From contig JBEKUO010000103.1 of assembly GCA_049514955.1 (NCBI GenBank), forward strand, positions 1 to 13,945: a DNA stretch of 13,945 bases, written 5' to 3'. Positions 1 through 5,946 of the stretch are shown piece after piece. The stretch's first letter is position 1. Each line of letters opens with the position of its first letter. A program made the translations under genes and the position numbers. This stretch comes from Bog-159 sp049514955. GTDB taxonomy: Bacteria; Acidobacteriota; Terriglobia; Bryobacterales; Bryobacteraceae. The notes under the pieces were generated by a model. That model was not told the origin of the DNA. It was given only the letters and a program-made list of their open reading frames with translations, and made no database searches.

Positions 1-978
1 GCCTCGAGCGAAGGATCTTCCATCCAGCAATACATCGTGCAAGTGGATCCGGCCTTGCAAGCCACTGCCGTGGACTTCCAGAAGAATATCTCGCGCACGC
101 GCAGCTACCAGGTGCAGCCGTTGTCCGCGGGATGGGAAGCGGTCGCCAAAGCAAACCTGGCCGAGAATGCGCCGCGCATCCGCGCCGAAGTGCTGGAGCA
201 CCTGGCCGCGCCGCCCGTCGCGCCCGGCAAAAAAGACCTGGTGCTGCTGCCGAGCCATTTGTATCTCACGATTCACGAGTCCATCGGCCATTCCACCGAG
301 CTCGACCGCGTACTGGGCTACGAAGCCAACTTCGCCGGCACCAGTTTCATGACCACCGAGAAGATGGGGAAGTTCCAGGTCGGCAGCGAGTTGATGAATA
401 TCTTCGGCGACCGCACCAATGAGGGCGGCCTGGCCACAGTGAAGTACGACGATGACGGCGTCCTCACCACTAAATTCCCGATCGTCGAGAAGGGCGTGTT
501 CAAGCATTACCAGACCATTCGCGACCAGGCGCATCTGATCGGAGAAACCGAGTCGCGCGGCTGCTGCTACGCGGATTCCTGGGCCAGCGTGCCGTTCCAG
601 CGCATGCCCAATGTTTGGCTGGCGCCCGGCCCGCGCGAAGTCACTCCAGACGACTTGATCGCGGGCGTCGACGATGGCATCCTGATCGAAGGCGAGGGCA
701 GTTACTCGATCGACCAGCAGCGCTACAACTTTCAGTTCGGCGGCGACGCGTTCTGGGAGATCAAAGGCGGGAAGAAGCGCGGCATGCTCTCGCGAGTGGC
801 CTACCAATCGAAGACCACCGATTTCTGGCGCACCCTCGACGGCATTGCGGGCGCCAGCTATTGGCAGCAGTTCGGCTCCTTCTTCGACGGCAAAGGCGAG
901 CCGGAGCAGATCAACGCCATGAGCCACGGCTGTTCGCCATCGCGGTTCCGGCAGGTGAACGTGCTGTTGACCGACTAA
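1..978 (+). CDS. tldD: TldD-type metalloprotease, catalytic subunit (5' end cut by window)
   Basis: Zinc-dependent subunit of the TldD/TldE heterodimeric protease. The family is known for degrading unfolded peptides, for processing microcin B17 and for breaking down the CcdA antitoxin in E. coli. The frame is open from base 1, so the N-terminal part lies outside the window; 325 residues are visible. The zinc motif HESIGH (HExxxH) is at 274-291, followed by ELDR, and the conserved C-terminal SHGC segment has its Cys at 931-933, the expected third metal ligand. The final residues (RFRQVNVLLTD) are typical of the C-terminus of the family. The downstream gene starts 13 bp after the stop behind a good ribosome-binding site and encodes the non-catalytic partner, so the two are surely co-transcribed. 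The internal ATG/GTG candidates (for example GTG at 37) are not the true start, because family homology runs to the window edge. Confidence 0.93.
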   Translation, partial: ASSEGSSIQQYIVQVDPALQATAVDFQKNISRTRSYQVQPLSAGWEAVAKANLAENAPRIRAEVLEHLAAPPVAPGKKDLVLLPSHLYLTIHESIGHSTELDRVLGYEANFAGTSFMTTEKMGKFQVGSELMNIFGDRTNEGGLATVKYDDDGVLTTKFPIVEKGVFKHYQTIRDQAHLIGETESRGCCYADSWASVPFQRMPNVWLAPGPREVTPDDLIAGVDDGILIEGEGSYSIDQQRYNFQFGGDAFWEIKGGKKRGMLSRVAYQSKTTDFWRTLDGIAGASYWQQFGSFFDGKGEPEQINAMSHGCSPSRFRQVNVLLTD

Positions 979-991
979 CAGGAGACCGGCC

Positions 992-2323
992 ATGCTCACC
1001 CAACAGGAAGCCAAAAACCTCATCGACAAAGCCATCGCATACTCGAAGCTGCCGCAGTGCCAGGCAGATGTATCCTGGTCCGAAGACGCCTTCATACGGT
1101 TCGCGAATAACGGCATCACCACCTCGGGTTACCGCATCACGCAGCAGCTCTCCATCAGCAGCGTGACTGAAGACAAACGCGGCGGCAACGCGGTCGTCAG
1201 CGAACTGACCGACGATGCGATCAAGCGCGGCGTGGAGCAAGCCGAGGCACTGGCCCGCATCTCCAAGCCGAATCCGGAAGACATGCCGGCGCTGGGGCCG
1301 CAGAAATACCCGGTGCTCGGTAACTTCGATTCCTACACCGGCGCGGCGCGCGGAGACGTTATGATACCGCACGTCAAAGCGGTAATCGACAGCGCGCGGC
1401 AGAGTCAGTTGACCGCGGCCGGCTATATACAGCGCTCGGCCAGCGTAGCCGCGGTGGGCAATAAGGCCGGCCTGTTCGGCTATCACACTTACACGGATTC
1501 GAGTCTCTCGAACACAATGCGCACCGCCGGCGGGACCAGCTCGGGATGGGCCGCGCAGAATTCCGTCTCGCTCAAGGACATCAACGGAGAAACTGCGGGG
1601 CGCATTTCGGCCGAGAAGTGCGTGCGTGGCGCGGGCGCGAGGAAGAAGCTCGATCCGGGCAAGTACACCGTGATCCTGGAACCCGCGGCGGTGAGCGACT
1701 TGGTGGGATACCTTGGATTCAACTTCGGCGCGCGCGACGCCGAACAGGGGCAATCGTTCCTGAGCAAGCAGGGAGGCGGCACGCATCTCGGCGAGAAGAT
1801 GTTTCCGGAATACATCACGCTGCGCAGCGACCCTTTCAATTCCAAGTTTGCCACTACGCCATGGGGACCATCGCTGCTGCCGAACGAGCGCATGGCGTGG
1901 ATCGACAAGGGCGTGGTGAAGAACTTCTATTACGACCGGTTTTGGGCGAGCAAGGCGGGCAAAGATCCGACACCCGCGCCCGATAACCTGGTGCTCGATG
2001 GACAAGACAACACTCTCGAAGACCTCATCAAATCTACAGACAGAGGACTGCTGATCACGCGATTCTGGTACATTCGCACCTTGCAGCCGCAGACGCTGCA
2101 AGTGACCGGTTTGACGCGCGATGGCGTGTTCCTGGTGGAGAACGGGAAAGTGACCGACCCGGTGACCAACTACCGCTGGAACGAAAGTCCGGTGCGCGTG
2201 ATGCAGAATACCCTGAAGCTGACGCAGCCGGTGCGCAGCCAGGGCGCCGAAGCGGGATCTTCGATCGTGCCCGCGATCGTGGCGACGGAGTTCAATTTGG
2301 CCAGCGTGTCAGACGCGGTGTAG
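992..2323 (+). CDS. pmbA: TldE/PmbA-type subunit of the TldD/E protease
   Basis: 443 residues, a normal length for the TldE/PmbA family. This is the partner that forms the heterodimer with TldD and shapes the peptide channel but has no zinc site. Consistent with this, no HExxxH motif is present. Family features include the ILEPAAVSDLVGYLG segment near the middle, the GEKMFPEYITLRSDP stretch, and a conserved C-terminal region containing GLLITRFWYI and GVFLVENGKV. The start is set by AGGAG at 980-984, 7 bp before the ATG. The gene follows tldD by 13 bp, giving a two-gene operon. The stop codon is followed after 2 bp by the intergenic hairpin repeat at 2326. The role is assigned from family membership; the substrate in this organism is unknown. 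Confidence 0.93.
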   Translation: MLTQQEAKNLIDKAIAYSKLPQCQADVSWSEDAFIRFANNGITTSGYRITQQLSISSVTEDKRGGNAVVSELTDDAIKRGVEQAEALARISKPNPEDMPALGPQKYPVLGNFDSYTGAARGDVMIPHVKAVIDSARQSQLTAAGYIQRSASVAAVGNKAGLFGYHTYTDSSLSNTMRTAGGTSSGWAAQNSVSLKDINGETAGRISAEKCVRGAGARKKLDPGKYTVILEPAAVSDLVGYLGFNFGARDAEQGQSFLSKQGGGTHLGEKMFPEYITLRSDPFNSKFATTPWGPSLLPNERMAWIDKGVVKNFYYDRFWASKAGKDPTPAPDNLVLDGQDNTLEDLIKSTDRGLLITRFWYIRTLQPQTLQVTGLTRDGVFLVENGKVTDPVTNYRWNESPVRVMQNTLKLTQPVRSQGAEAGSSIVPAIVATEFNLASVSDAV

Positions 2324-2325
2324 AT

Positions 2326-2428
2326 GTGGCGCATGCTTCAGCGCGCCGGCGTGGGCTTCAGCCCACGGTCCCGCGAGCATTCGAAGATGGCGAACTGAAG
2401 CTCGCCAGGGTACGCTGAAGCGCGCCAC
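2326..2428. repeat. CTTCAG hairpin repeat, copy A
   Basis: Palindromic intergenic element bounded by inverted arms GTGGCGCATGCTTCAGCG (2326-2343) and CGCTGAAGCGCGCCAC (2413-2428). Inside are GTGGGC-TTCA-GCCCAC (2351-2366, perfect 6-bp stem) and GGCGAAC-TGAA-GCTCGCC (2389-2406, one mismatch). The order is two TTCA-loop hairpins followed by two TGAA-loop hairpins, so the element is nearly symmetric. It fills the gap between the tldE stop (2323) and the stop of the opposing coding remnant (2433). Copy C at 12543 has the same order of hairpins with different stem bases. Confidence 0.85.
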
Positions 2429-2432
2429 GGGT

Positions 2433-2801
2433 TTAGGCGCTCTCCCAGCGCTCTAATACGTCTTCGACATCGGCTCTGATCTTGCTGCGCGCGTCCGAAC
2501 GCTCTACGCCGCGCATGAGCAGTTCGTCGTAGCGAGTGTGATTGTGCCGGACGCAGGCGGCCACCGCCAGCCTTAAAGCGTCATACTCGAGATCAAAGAG
2601 CAGTTCGTCTTGCTGGGGTACGCCTCCATGTATCGTGTGCGCCTGGAGCGATCCTTCACCTCCGCCCTGCACGAATTGAAGCAGGCCCAAAAGGAGCGTC
2701 AGGCCCGCCAGCGGCAGCAAGCGCAAACCGCGAAGGCCGTACAAGCCGAACACGCGGCCCCGCACCCCGACTACGCGATGTCGGCGGGCACCGAAGCCCA
2801 C
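2433..2801 (-). CDS. Small hypothetical protein, possibly DUF2293-like, 5' part doubtful
   Basis: Open frame of 122 residues. Only about the last 60 look like a real protein: a segment with FDLEYDALRLAVAACVRH, then RYDELLMRGVERSDAR and a C-terminal DVEDVLERWES. The pattern of an R-H-x-H-T-x-Y-D core followed by an acidic helix ending in a Trp resembles, from memory, DUF2293 proteins, whose function is unknown. The N-terminal half is Gly/Leu-rich and overlaps plus-strand coding sequence (2577-2840) that has better protein character, so it is probably a shadow and the gene has lost its true 5' end. Codon third positions are G/C-rich within the C-terminal part, as in the neighbouring genes. The stop lies 4 bp from repeat copy A. 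It could be a decayed gene rather than an expressed one; confidence is low. Confidence 0.4.
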   Translation of the reverse strand: MGFGARRHRVVGVRGRVFGLYGLRGLRLLPLAGLTLLLGLLQFVQGGGEGSLQAHTIHGGVPQQDELLFDLEYDALRLAVAACVRHNHTRYDELLMRGVERSDARSKIRADVEDVLERWESA

Positions 2802-2840
2802 CCGGGCTTTTCATCCCCCATTACCCCCGACACCCGTTAG
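2577..2840 (+). pseudogene. 3' remnant of a hypothetical gene (Arg/Gln-rich C-terminal tail)
   Basis: The frame opens directly after an in-frame TAA at 2574-2576 and runs to TAG at 2840. The readable part contains YRVRLERSFTSALHELKQ, then a Gln/Arg/Lys-rich stretch and a Pro-rich end. This pattern (Y-x-x-x-LERS-x-x-x-ALHEL followed by a charged tail) resembles the C-terminus of hypothetical proteins of about 200 residues common in acidobacterial genomes; the match is from memory and unverified. No plausible start with a ribosome-binding site is present: the first candidate is TTG at 2610 without a Shine-Dalgarno. The expected N-terminal domain is missing, because upstream sequence codes on the other strand. 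I read this as a truncated remnant abutting the minus-strand fragment. Confidence 0.4.
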
Positions 2841-2920
2841 CAATCCGACCCCCTCGGTCTTTGACAACCGGACCGCACGTCACAACGGACAAGCGATCAC
2901 TGTCCCCAAACCAGCCCAAA

Positions 2921-3077
2921 AACACAACCGCCAGCCACCAGCCACTAACCACCAGCCACGCGAGCGAAGCGAGTCCAGCCCCTAGCCCCCAGCCCCCGCC
3001 TTTAGTTCCAACCACATGGGCTCTGATCGTTCAAAGAAACACGACCACCAGCCACCAGTCACCAACCACCAGCCACG
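2921..3077. repeat. Direct repeat of a 40-bp CCAGCCAC-rich unit (two copies)
   Basis: Units 2921-2960 and 3038-3077 align without gaps, differing at unit positions 6, 10, 22 and 26. Start-to-start distance is 117 bp. Each unit carries internal CCAGCCA repeats. The unit is absent from the rest of the window as far as I can see. Confidence 0.75.
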
Positions 3078-3095
3078 GCGAGCAAAGCGCGCCAC

Positions 3096-3112
3096 GGCGA
3101 GCGAAGCTCGCC
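3096..3112. repeat. Perfect hairpin GGCGAGC-GAA-GCTCGCC
   Basis: Seven-bp stem with a GAA loop, preceded at 3076-3093 by an imperfect relative (GCGAGCAAAGCGCGCC). It lies 9 bp upstream of the putative -10 box of the aminotransferase gene. The stem sequence is the same as that of one hairpin in repeat copy C (12729-12746), but the loop is GAA rather than TGAA. Confidence 0.6.
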
Positions 3113-3121
3113 TCCCCGCGC

Positions 3122-3127
3122 TATACT
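3122..3127 (+). promoter_or_regulatory. -10 box TATACT of the aminotransferase gene
   Basis: TATACT lies 18 bp before the ATG at 3146, giving an expected leader of about 12 nt that just contains the Shine-Dalgarno AAGGAGGT (3135-3142). No good -35 element is visible at the usual distance, where the perfect hairpin at 3096-3112 sits instead. Confidence 0.5.
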
Positions 3128-3145
3128 CACCCCTAAGGAGGTCAG

Positions 3146-4261
3146 ATGCTCACTCGAAGAGGCTTTGCCGCGCGCGTCGGCGCCGCTCTGGCTGTCAGCC
3201 GCATGTTGCCCGAGATGGCCTACGCGCAGCGCGCTGCGATCCAAGGCGATCTGCCCAAAGACATGGTGTGGCTCAACGCCAACGAGAATCCCTTGGGACC
3301 GCCCAAATCGTCCATCGATGCCATGATCGACGTGCTGCCCTCGTCCGGCCGTTATCACTATCAGGAGGTCCACGATTTCTACGCCGCGCTGGCCCGCAGC
3401 GAAGATCTCGACGCGGAAAACATTCTGGTCGGCTCCGGATCGAGCGAAATGTTGCACGCCGCCGTGGATGCCTTCACCGCGCCCGACCGCCCCATCGTCG
3501 TCATGCACCCGACTTATGAAGGACCGCCGGAAACGGCGCGCGCCATGGGCCGTCAGGTCATCCAGGTTCCGCTCCTGCCGGACTACGCGGCCGATGTGCA
3601 CAAACTGGCGGAAGAAGCTGGCAAGGCGCACGCCGGCCTGATTTACATGTGCAACCCGAACAACCCGACCGCCTCCATCACGCCCAAAGCCGCCATCGCG
3701 TGGCTCATTCAGAACTTGCCGCCGGACACCGTTTTGCTGATCGACGAGGCCTACATCCACTTCGGCGAGTCGCCAGACCTCGAAAGCGCGCTGCCCTATG
3801 TGCGCCAGGGCAAGAACGTGGTGGTCGCCCGCACCTTCTCGAAGATCTACGGAATGGCCGGCCTGCGCGCCGGGTTTGTGTGCGCCCGCCCCGAGCTGAT
3901 CGTACGCATGCGGCCGTTCCGCAATAACGTGCTTTCCGTCGTGGCGATGCGCGCCGTGCTGGCCGCCCTCGCGGAATCGCGCACGCTCGTGCCGGAGCGC
4001 CGCGCCACCAACACGCGCATTCGCCGTGAGCTGTGCGCCTGGCTCGGCGAACGCCATCTGCCCTATATCGAGCCGCAAGCCAACTTCATGATGATCGACG
4101 TGGGCCGCAACGCGCGCGAGTTCATCACCAAGATGCCGCCCTTGGGCGTAGCCGTCGGACGCCCGTTCCCGCCGCTCGATAACATGCTGCGCGTTACCAT
4201 CGGCACGGATAGCGAGATGCAGAAGTTTCGTGAGGTTTTCTGGCGCGTCTACCAGGGATGA
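3146..4261 (+). CDS. Tat-exported PLP-dependent aminotransferase, histidinol-phosphate aminotransferase-like
   Basis: 371 residues, fold-type I aminotransferase of the HisC family. After the signal come NANENPLGPP (44-53), a PLP phosphate-binding GSGSSE region (97-101), CNPNNPT (169-175), DEAYIHF (200-206) and the Schiff-base lysine in SKIYGMAGLRAGF (Lys233). The C-terminal MLRVTIGT carries the substrate-carboxylate Arg. The N-terminus is a twin-arginine signal: LTRRGFAARVGAALAV with Arg4-Arg5, and a possible cleavage after AYA (residue 27). Tat export would fit a protein that folds with its cofactor in the cytoplasm. The ATG is fixed by AGGAGG at 3136-3141, 4 bp upstream. The usual HisC role is transamination in histidine synthesis, but an exported copy outside any his operon is more likely to have another amino-acid substrate. 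The stop codon is 1 bp from that of an opposing micro-ORF. Confidence 0.88.
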   Translation: MLTRRGFAARVGAALAVSRMLPEMAYAQRAAIQGDLPKDMVWLNANENPLGPPKSSIDAMIDVLPSSGRYHYQEVHDFYAALARSEDLDAENILVGSGSSEMLHAAVDAFTAPDRPIVVMHPTYEGPPETARAMGRQVIQVPLLPDYAADVHKLAEEAGKAHAGLIYMCNPNNPTASITPKAAIAWLIQNLPPDTVLLIDEAYIHFGESPDLESALPYVRQGKNVVVARTFSKIYGMAGLRAGFVCARPELIVRMRPFRNNVLSVVAMRAVLAALAESRTLVPERRATNTRIRRELCAWLGERHLPYIEPQANFMMIDVGRNAREFITKMPPLGVAVGRPFPPLDNMLRVTIGTDSEMQKFREVFWRVYQG

Positions 4262-4262
4262 A

Positions 4263-4376
4263 CTACCGGACAGCCAGCAGCACCAGAAATAACGCGAGGA
4301 TCCCCAGATCGACGATCAGCCCCGCCGCATTCTGCTGGAGCGCCAGCAGCAGGTTGGGTTTTAGAAGTGAGCGCAT
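4263..4376 (-). CDS. 37-residue single-pass membrane micro-protein
   Basis: Short ORF reading MRSLLKPNLLLALQQNAAG, then a hydrophobic helix (LIVDLGILALFLVLLAV) and a final Arg before TAG. The architecture is a positively charged N-terminus (Arg2, Lys6), an amphipathic start and one predicted transmembrane segment at about residues 20-36. Support for translation: AAGGGAAAGG lies just upstream of the ATG, and a promoter with a perfect TTGACA -35 box (4491-4496) and CAAAAT (4469-4474) points at it, with a leader of roughly 86 nt containing inverted repeats. It ends 1 bp from the stop of the aminotransferase gene in convergent orientation. I do not recognise a family and assign no function. Small membrane proteins of this kind often act on larger membrane complexes or as type I toxins, but nothing here shows either. 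Confidence 0.55.
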   Translation of the reverse strand: MRSLLKPNLLLALQQNAAGLIVDLGILALFLVLLAVR

Positions 4377-4391
4377 TGCCTTTCCCTTCGA

Positions 4392-4452
4392 GTAGACGGC
4401 GGACCGCCCCTGCCGGTTGCATCGCCGTCCACCGGCTGCACCATCTTGCAGC
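4392..4452 (-). ncRNA. Structured 5' leader of the micro-ORF (candidate regulatory RNA)
   Basis: Inverted repeats in the leader, in plus-strand coordinates: GCTGCA/TGCAGC (4435-4440 and 4447-4452), GCCGGT/ACCGGC (4412-4417 and 4431-4436), and GTAGACGGC/GCCGTCCAC (4392-4400 and 4424-4432; 9 pairs with one G-U in RNA). The last two share bases 4431-4432 and the loop region, so they exclude each other. The structure ends a few bases before the ribosome-binding site. I could not match it to a known riboswitch class. Confidence 0.35.
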
Positions 4453-4468
4453 AGTCAGTCTCATCCTC

Positions 4469-4496
4469 ATTTTGCACGCACTTTGTGTATTGTCAA
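4469..4496 (-). promoter_or_regulatory. Promoter of the 37-residue micro-ORF
   Basis: On the minus strand: TTGACA (plus 4491-4496), 16-bp spacer, CAAAAT (plus 4469-4474; 4 of 6 to TATAAT). Transcription would begin near 4462. It is divergent from the HU-gene promoter at 4586-4615. Confidence 0.55.
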
Positions 4497-4585
4497 TGAA
4501 AAGTTCATTTGAGAGCTGTGAGAGTTATCTTTAGTAAACTGCCGCGCCTTCGGGAATATCGGCCCGCAACATTATCGAAGGCGGC

Positions 4586-4615
4586 TTGACTTTCGGATAA
4601 ATCTAATCCTATCAT
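4586..4615 (+). promoter_or_regulatory. Promoter of the HU-protease-glycosyltransferase-pilD gene run
   Basis: TTGACT at 4586-4591, 18-bp spacer, TATCAT at 4610-4615, in a locally A/T-rich stretch. The start site would be near 4622, giving a leader of about 47 nt before the TTG start of the HU gene. No terminator with a T-run is visible in the short downstream gaps, so it may serve all five genes to 8370. Confidence 0.55.
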
Positions 4616-4668
4616 ATGGTTGAACGTTAAGCGGGGAATGTGCTCCTGCGATCTCCGGGAGGCTCAAT

Positions 4669-4938
4669 TTGATCAAGCTGGATATCATCAACGAAGTCGT
4701 GAACAAAACCGGCATTACGAAAACCAAGGCCGAGATGGCGGTCGAAACCGTCTTCGAGTCCATGAAGAAAGCCCTGGAACAGGGAGATCGCATCGAGCTG
4801 CGCGGCTTTGGCGTGTTCAACGTAAAGCCCCGCAAAACCGGCATCGGACGCAACCCGCGCACCGGCGCCGAAGTGTCGATTCCGCCAGGCAAAGCGGTGC
4901 GTTTTAAGCCCGGCAAAGAACTGCAGACTCTGCAGTAG
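4669..4938 (+). CDS. HU/IHF-family DNA-binding protein
   Basis: 89 residues, the usual size for HU/IHF. These dimeric nucleoid proteins bend DNA. The signature IELRGFGVFNVKPRKTGIGR is followed by NPRTG, with the intercalating proline at residue 63. The N-terminal helices (IKLDIINEVVNKTGITKTKA) match the family, as does the C-terminal VRFKPGKEL. The start is TTG at 4669, chosen because CGGGAGG ends 6 bp upstream and the family N-terminus begins here; no ATG fits. The start of Met-Ile-Lys-Leu, the length and the residues do not separate HU from IHF-alpha with certainty. The gene heads a five-gene same-strand run; the next start is 25 bp after its stop. A small inverted repeat (CTGCAG-ACT-CTGCAG, 4921-4935) overlaps its end but lacks a T-run. 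Confidence 0.93.
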   Translation: MIKLDIINEVVNKTGITKTKAEMAVETVFESMKKALEQGDRIELRGFGVFNVKPRKTGIGRNPRTGAEVSIPPGKAVRFKPGKELQTLQ

Positions 4939-4962
4939 GCCCCGCTGGCAGATAGACAAATT

Positions 4963-5937
4963 GTGTCCCCCCAGGATTATTCGGCGGCCACCTACCCCGC
5001 CTGCGCGGCCAATGGACGAGGCCTTGGAATTCCGAGTTCCCTGCCCCGCCTCAAAAACCGTTACTGGGTGCATGGGCTGCTATTCCTGGCAACGCTCTTA
5101 TCCACTACCATCGTCGGCAGCAGCCTGCAGGCAGATTTCGACCGGAACCTGCCCTTCGATGTCGAGCACTACCTTCTGGCTTTCGTCAACGTCTGGAGCC
5201 ATCCGGGGCTTATCTGGCACGGCCTGCCCTTCTCGCTCACCCTGCTGACCATCCTGCTGGCCCACGAGACCGGACATTATCTGGCATGCGTGTACTACGG
5301 CGTGGATGCCAGCCTGCCTTATTTCCTGCCGGCCCCCACCCTGATGGGCACATTCGGCGCCTTCATCCGCATACGCTCGGCCATCTATTCCAAGCGCGTG
5401 CTTTTCGATATCGGTGTTGCCGGACCACTCGCGGGTTTCGTGTTCCTTCTGCCCGCGCTGGCCGTGGGGTTGGCGTTCTCCAAAGTGATTCCCGGCATCG
5501 CCCACCAGGGCGATATCCAGTTCGGCACTCCGGGGCTGCAATGGATCTTGCAAAAGATTATCTTTCCGGGCGTACCGGCCGCGGATATTTACCTGCATCC
5601 CGTGGCGCGCGCCGCCTGGATCGGAATCCTGGCCACCGCGCTCAACCTCCTGCCGATCGGTCAGCTCGATGGCGGCCACATCCTTTACGCGCTCGTTGGA
5701 GACAAGCACAAGCTGCTCTCCACCATCTTCATCGTCGCCCTGGTTCCACTGGGGTTCGTGAGCCGCTGGTGGCCCTGGTGGCTGTGGGCCGTCGCACTGT
5801 TCTTCATCGGCCGGCGTCACCCGGTGATTGTGGACCCGTCCGGCATCCGGACCGGCAGAAAATGGCTGGCCCTGGTGTCCCTGATCGTCTTTCTGCTTTG
5901 CTTCACCGTGGCTCCCGTTTTCGAAAGCGGCCCCTGA
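4963..5937 (+). CDS. Site-2 protease family (M50) intramembrane zinc metalloprotease
   Basis: 324 residues with about six to seven hydrophobic segments. The zinc site is HETGH at residues 101-105 within a membrane helix (LLTILLAHETGHYLACVYYG). The second motif is in NLLPIGQLDGGHI, with the third ligand Asp236 in LDG. The family sequence FDIGVAGPLAGF is at 148-159. M50 proteases cut membrane-embedded substrates such as anti-sigma factors or clear signal peptides; the sequence does not identify the substrate. The variant with PxxTMGTFGAFIR-like segments (here APTLMGTFGAFIRIRS) is the EGY/cyanobacterial-like type without a PDZ domain. The start is GTG at 4963, with only weak ribosome-binding sequence upstream, so a start further downstream (before RYWVHGLL, residue 33) is possible. 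It is 9 bp upstream of the GT2 gene. Confidence 0.9.
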   Translation: MSPQDYSAATYPACAANGRGLGIPSSLPRLKNRYWVHGLLFLATLLSTTIVGSSLQADFDRNLPFDVEHYLLAFVNVWSHPGLIWHGLPFSLTLLTILLAHETGHYLACVYYGVDASLPYFLPAPTLMGTFGAFIRIRSAIYSKRVLFDIGVAGPLAGFVFLLPALAVGLAFSKVIPGIAHQGDIQFGTPGLQWILQKIIFPGVPAADIYLHPVARAAWIGILATALNLLPIGQLDGGHILYALVGDKHKLLSTIFIVALVPLGFVSRWWPWWLWAVALFFIGRRHPVIVDPSGIRTGRKWLALVSLIVFLLCFTVAPVFESGP

Positions 5938-5946
5938 TCCGGAGCC

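Larger units (their letters stand above)
2841..3121. other. Non-coding C-rich gap with a duplicated 40-bp unit
   Basis: About 300 bp with no convincing gene; frames here are Pro/Ser/Thr/His-rich because of base composition. Two copies of a 40-bp unit lie at 2921-2960 and 3038-3077 (36 of 40 identical by eye), each containing CCAGCCACCAG and ending in CCACCAGCCACG, and each followed by a GCGAGC-rich hairpin-like segment. Between them is a C-rich stretch (2975-3000) with runs of 4, 5 and 5 C. A perfect hairpin, GGCGAGC-GAA-GCTCGCC, sits at 3096-3112, just before the aminotransferase promoter. Confidence 0.7.

Noticed and set aside
911..2101. Long minus-strand open frame (396 codons) opposite tldE
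   Set aside because: It is a shadow of the tldD/tldE genes: composition is Arg/His/Val-rich without family motifs, while the plus strand shows clear TldD/TldE homology.
2921..3077. CRISPR array from the repeated CCAGCCAC units
   Set aside because: Only two copies, imperfect and low in complexity, with a 77-bp gap and no cas genes.
3059..4078. Minus-strand frame of 339 codons opposite the aminotransferase
   Set aside because: Shadow frame created by high GC at third positions; the plus strand carries all aminotransferase motifs.
4392..4452. Match of the micro-ORF leader to a known riboswitch (fluoride, c-di-GMP)
   Set aside because: GGCGATG-like and GC-rich hairpins are present, but the conserved cores of these classes (for example GGNGATGG with its pseudoknot partners) are not.
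4249..4470. Minus-strand 73-codon frame near the micro-ORF
   Set aside because: It runs through the structured leader in a different frame, has poor protein character, and the 37-codon ORF has the better ribosome-binding site and a clear membrane helix.
4921..4935. CTGCAG-ACT-CTGCAG as a terminator after the HU gene
   Set aside because: The stem overlaps the coding end, is short and has no T-run; the next gene starts 25 bp after the stop, so read-through is more likely.
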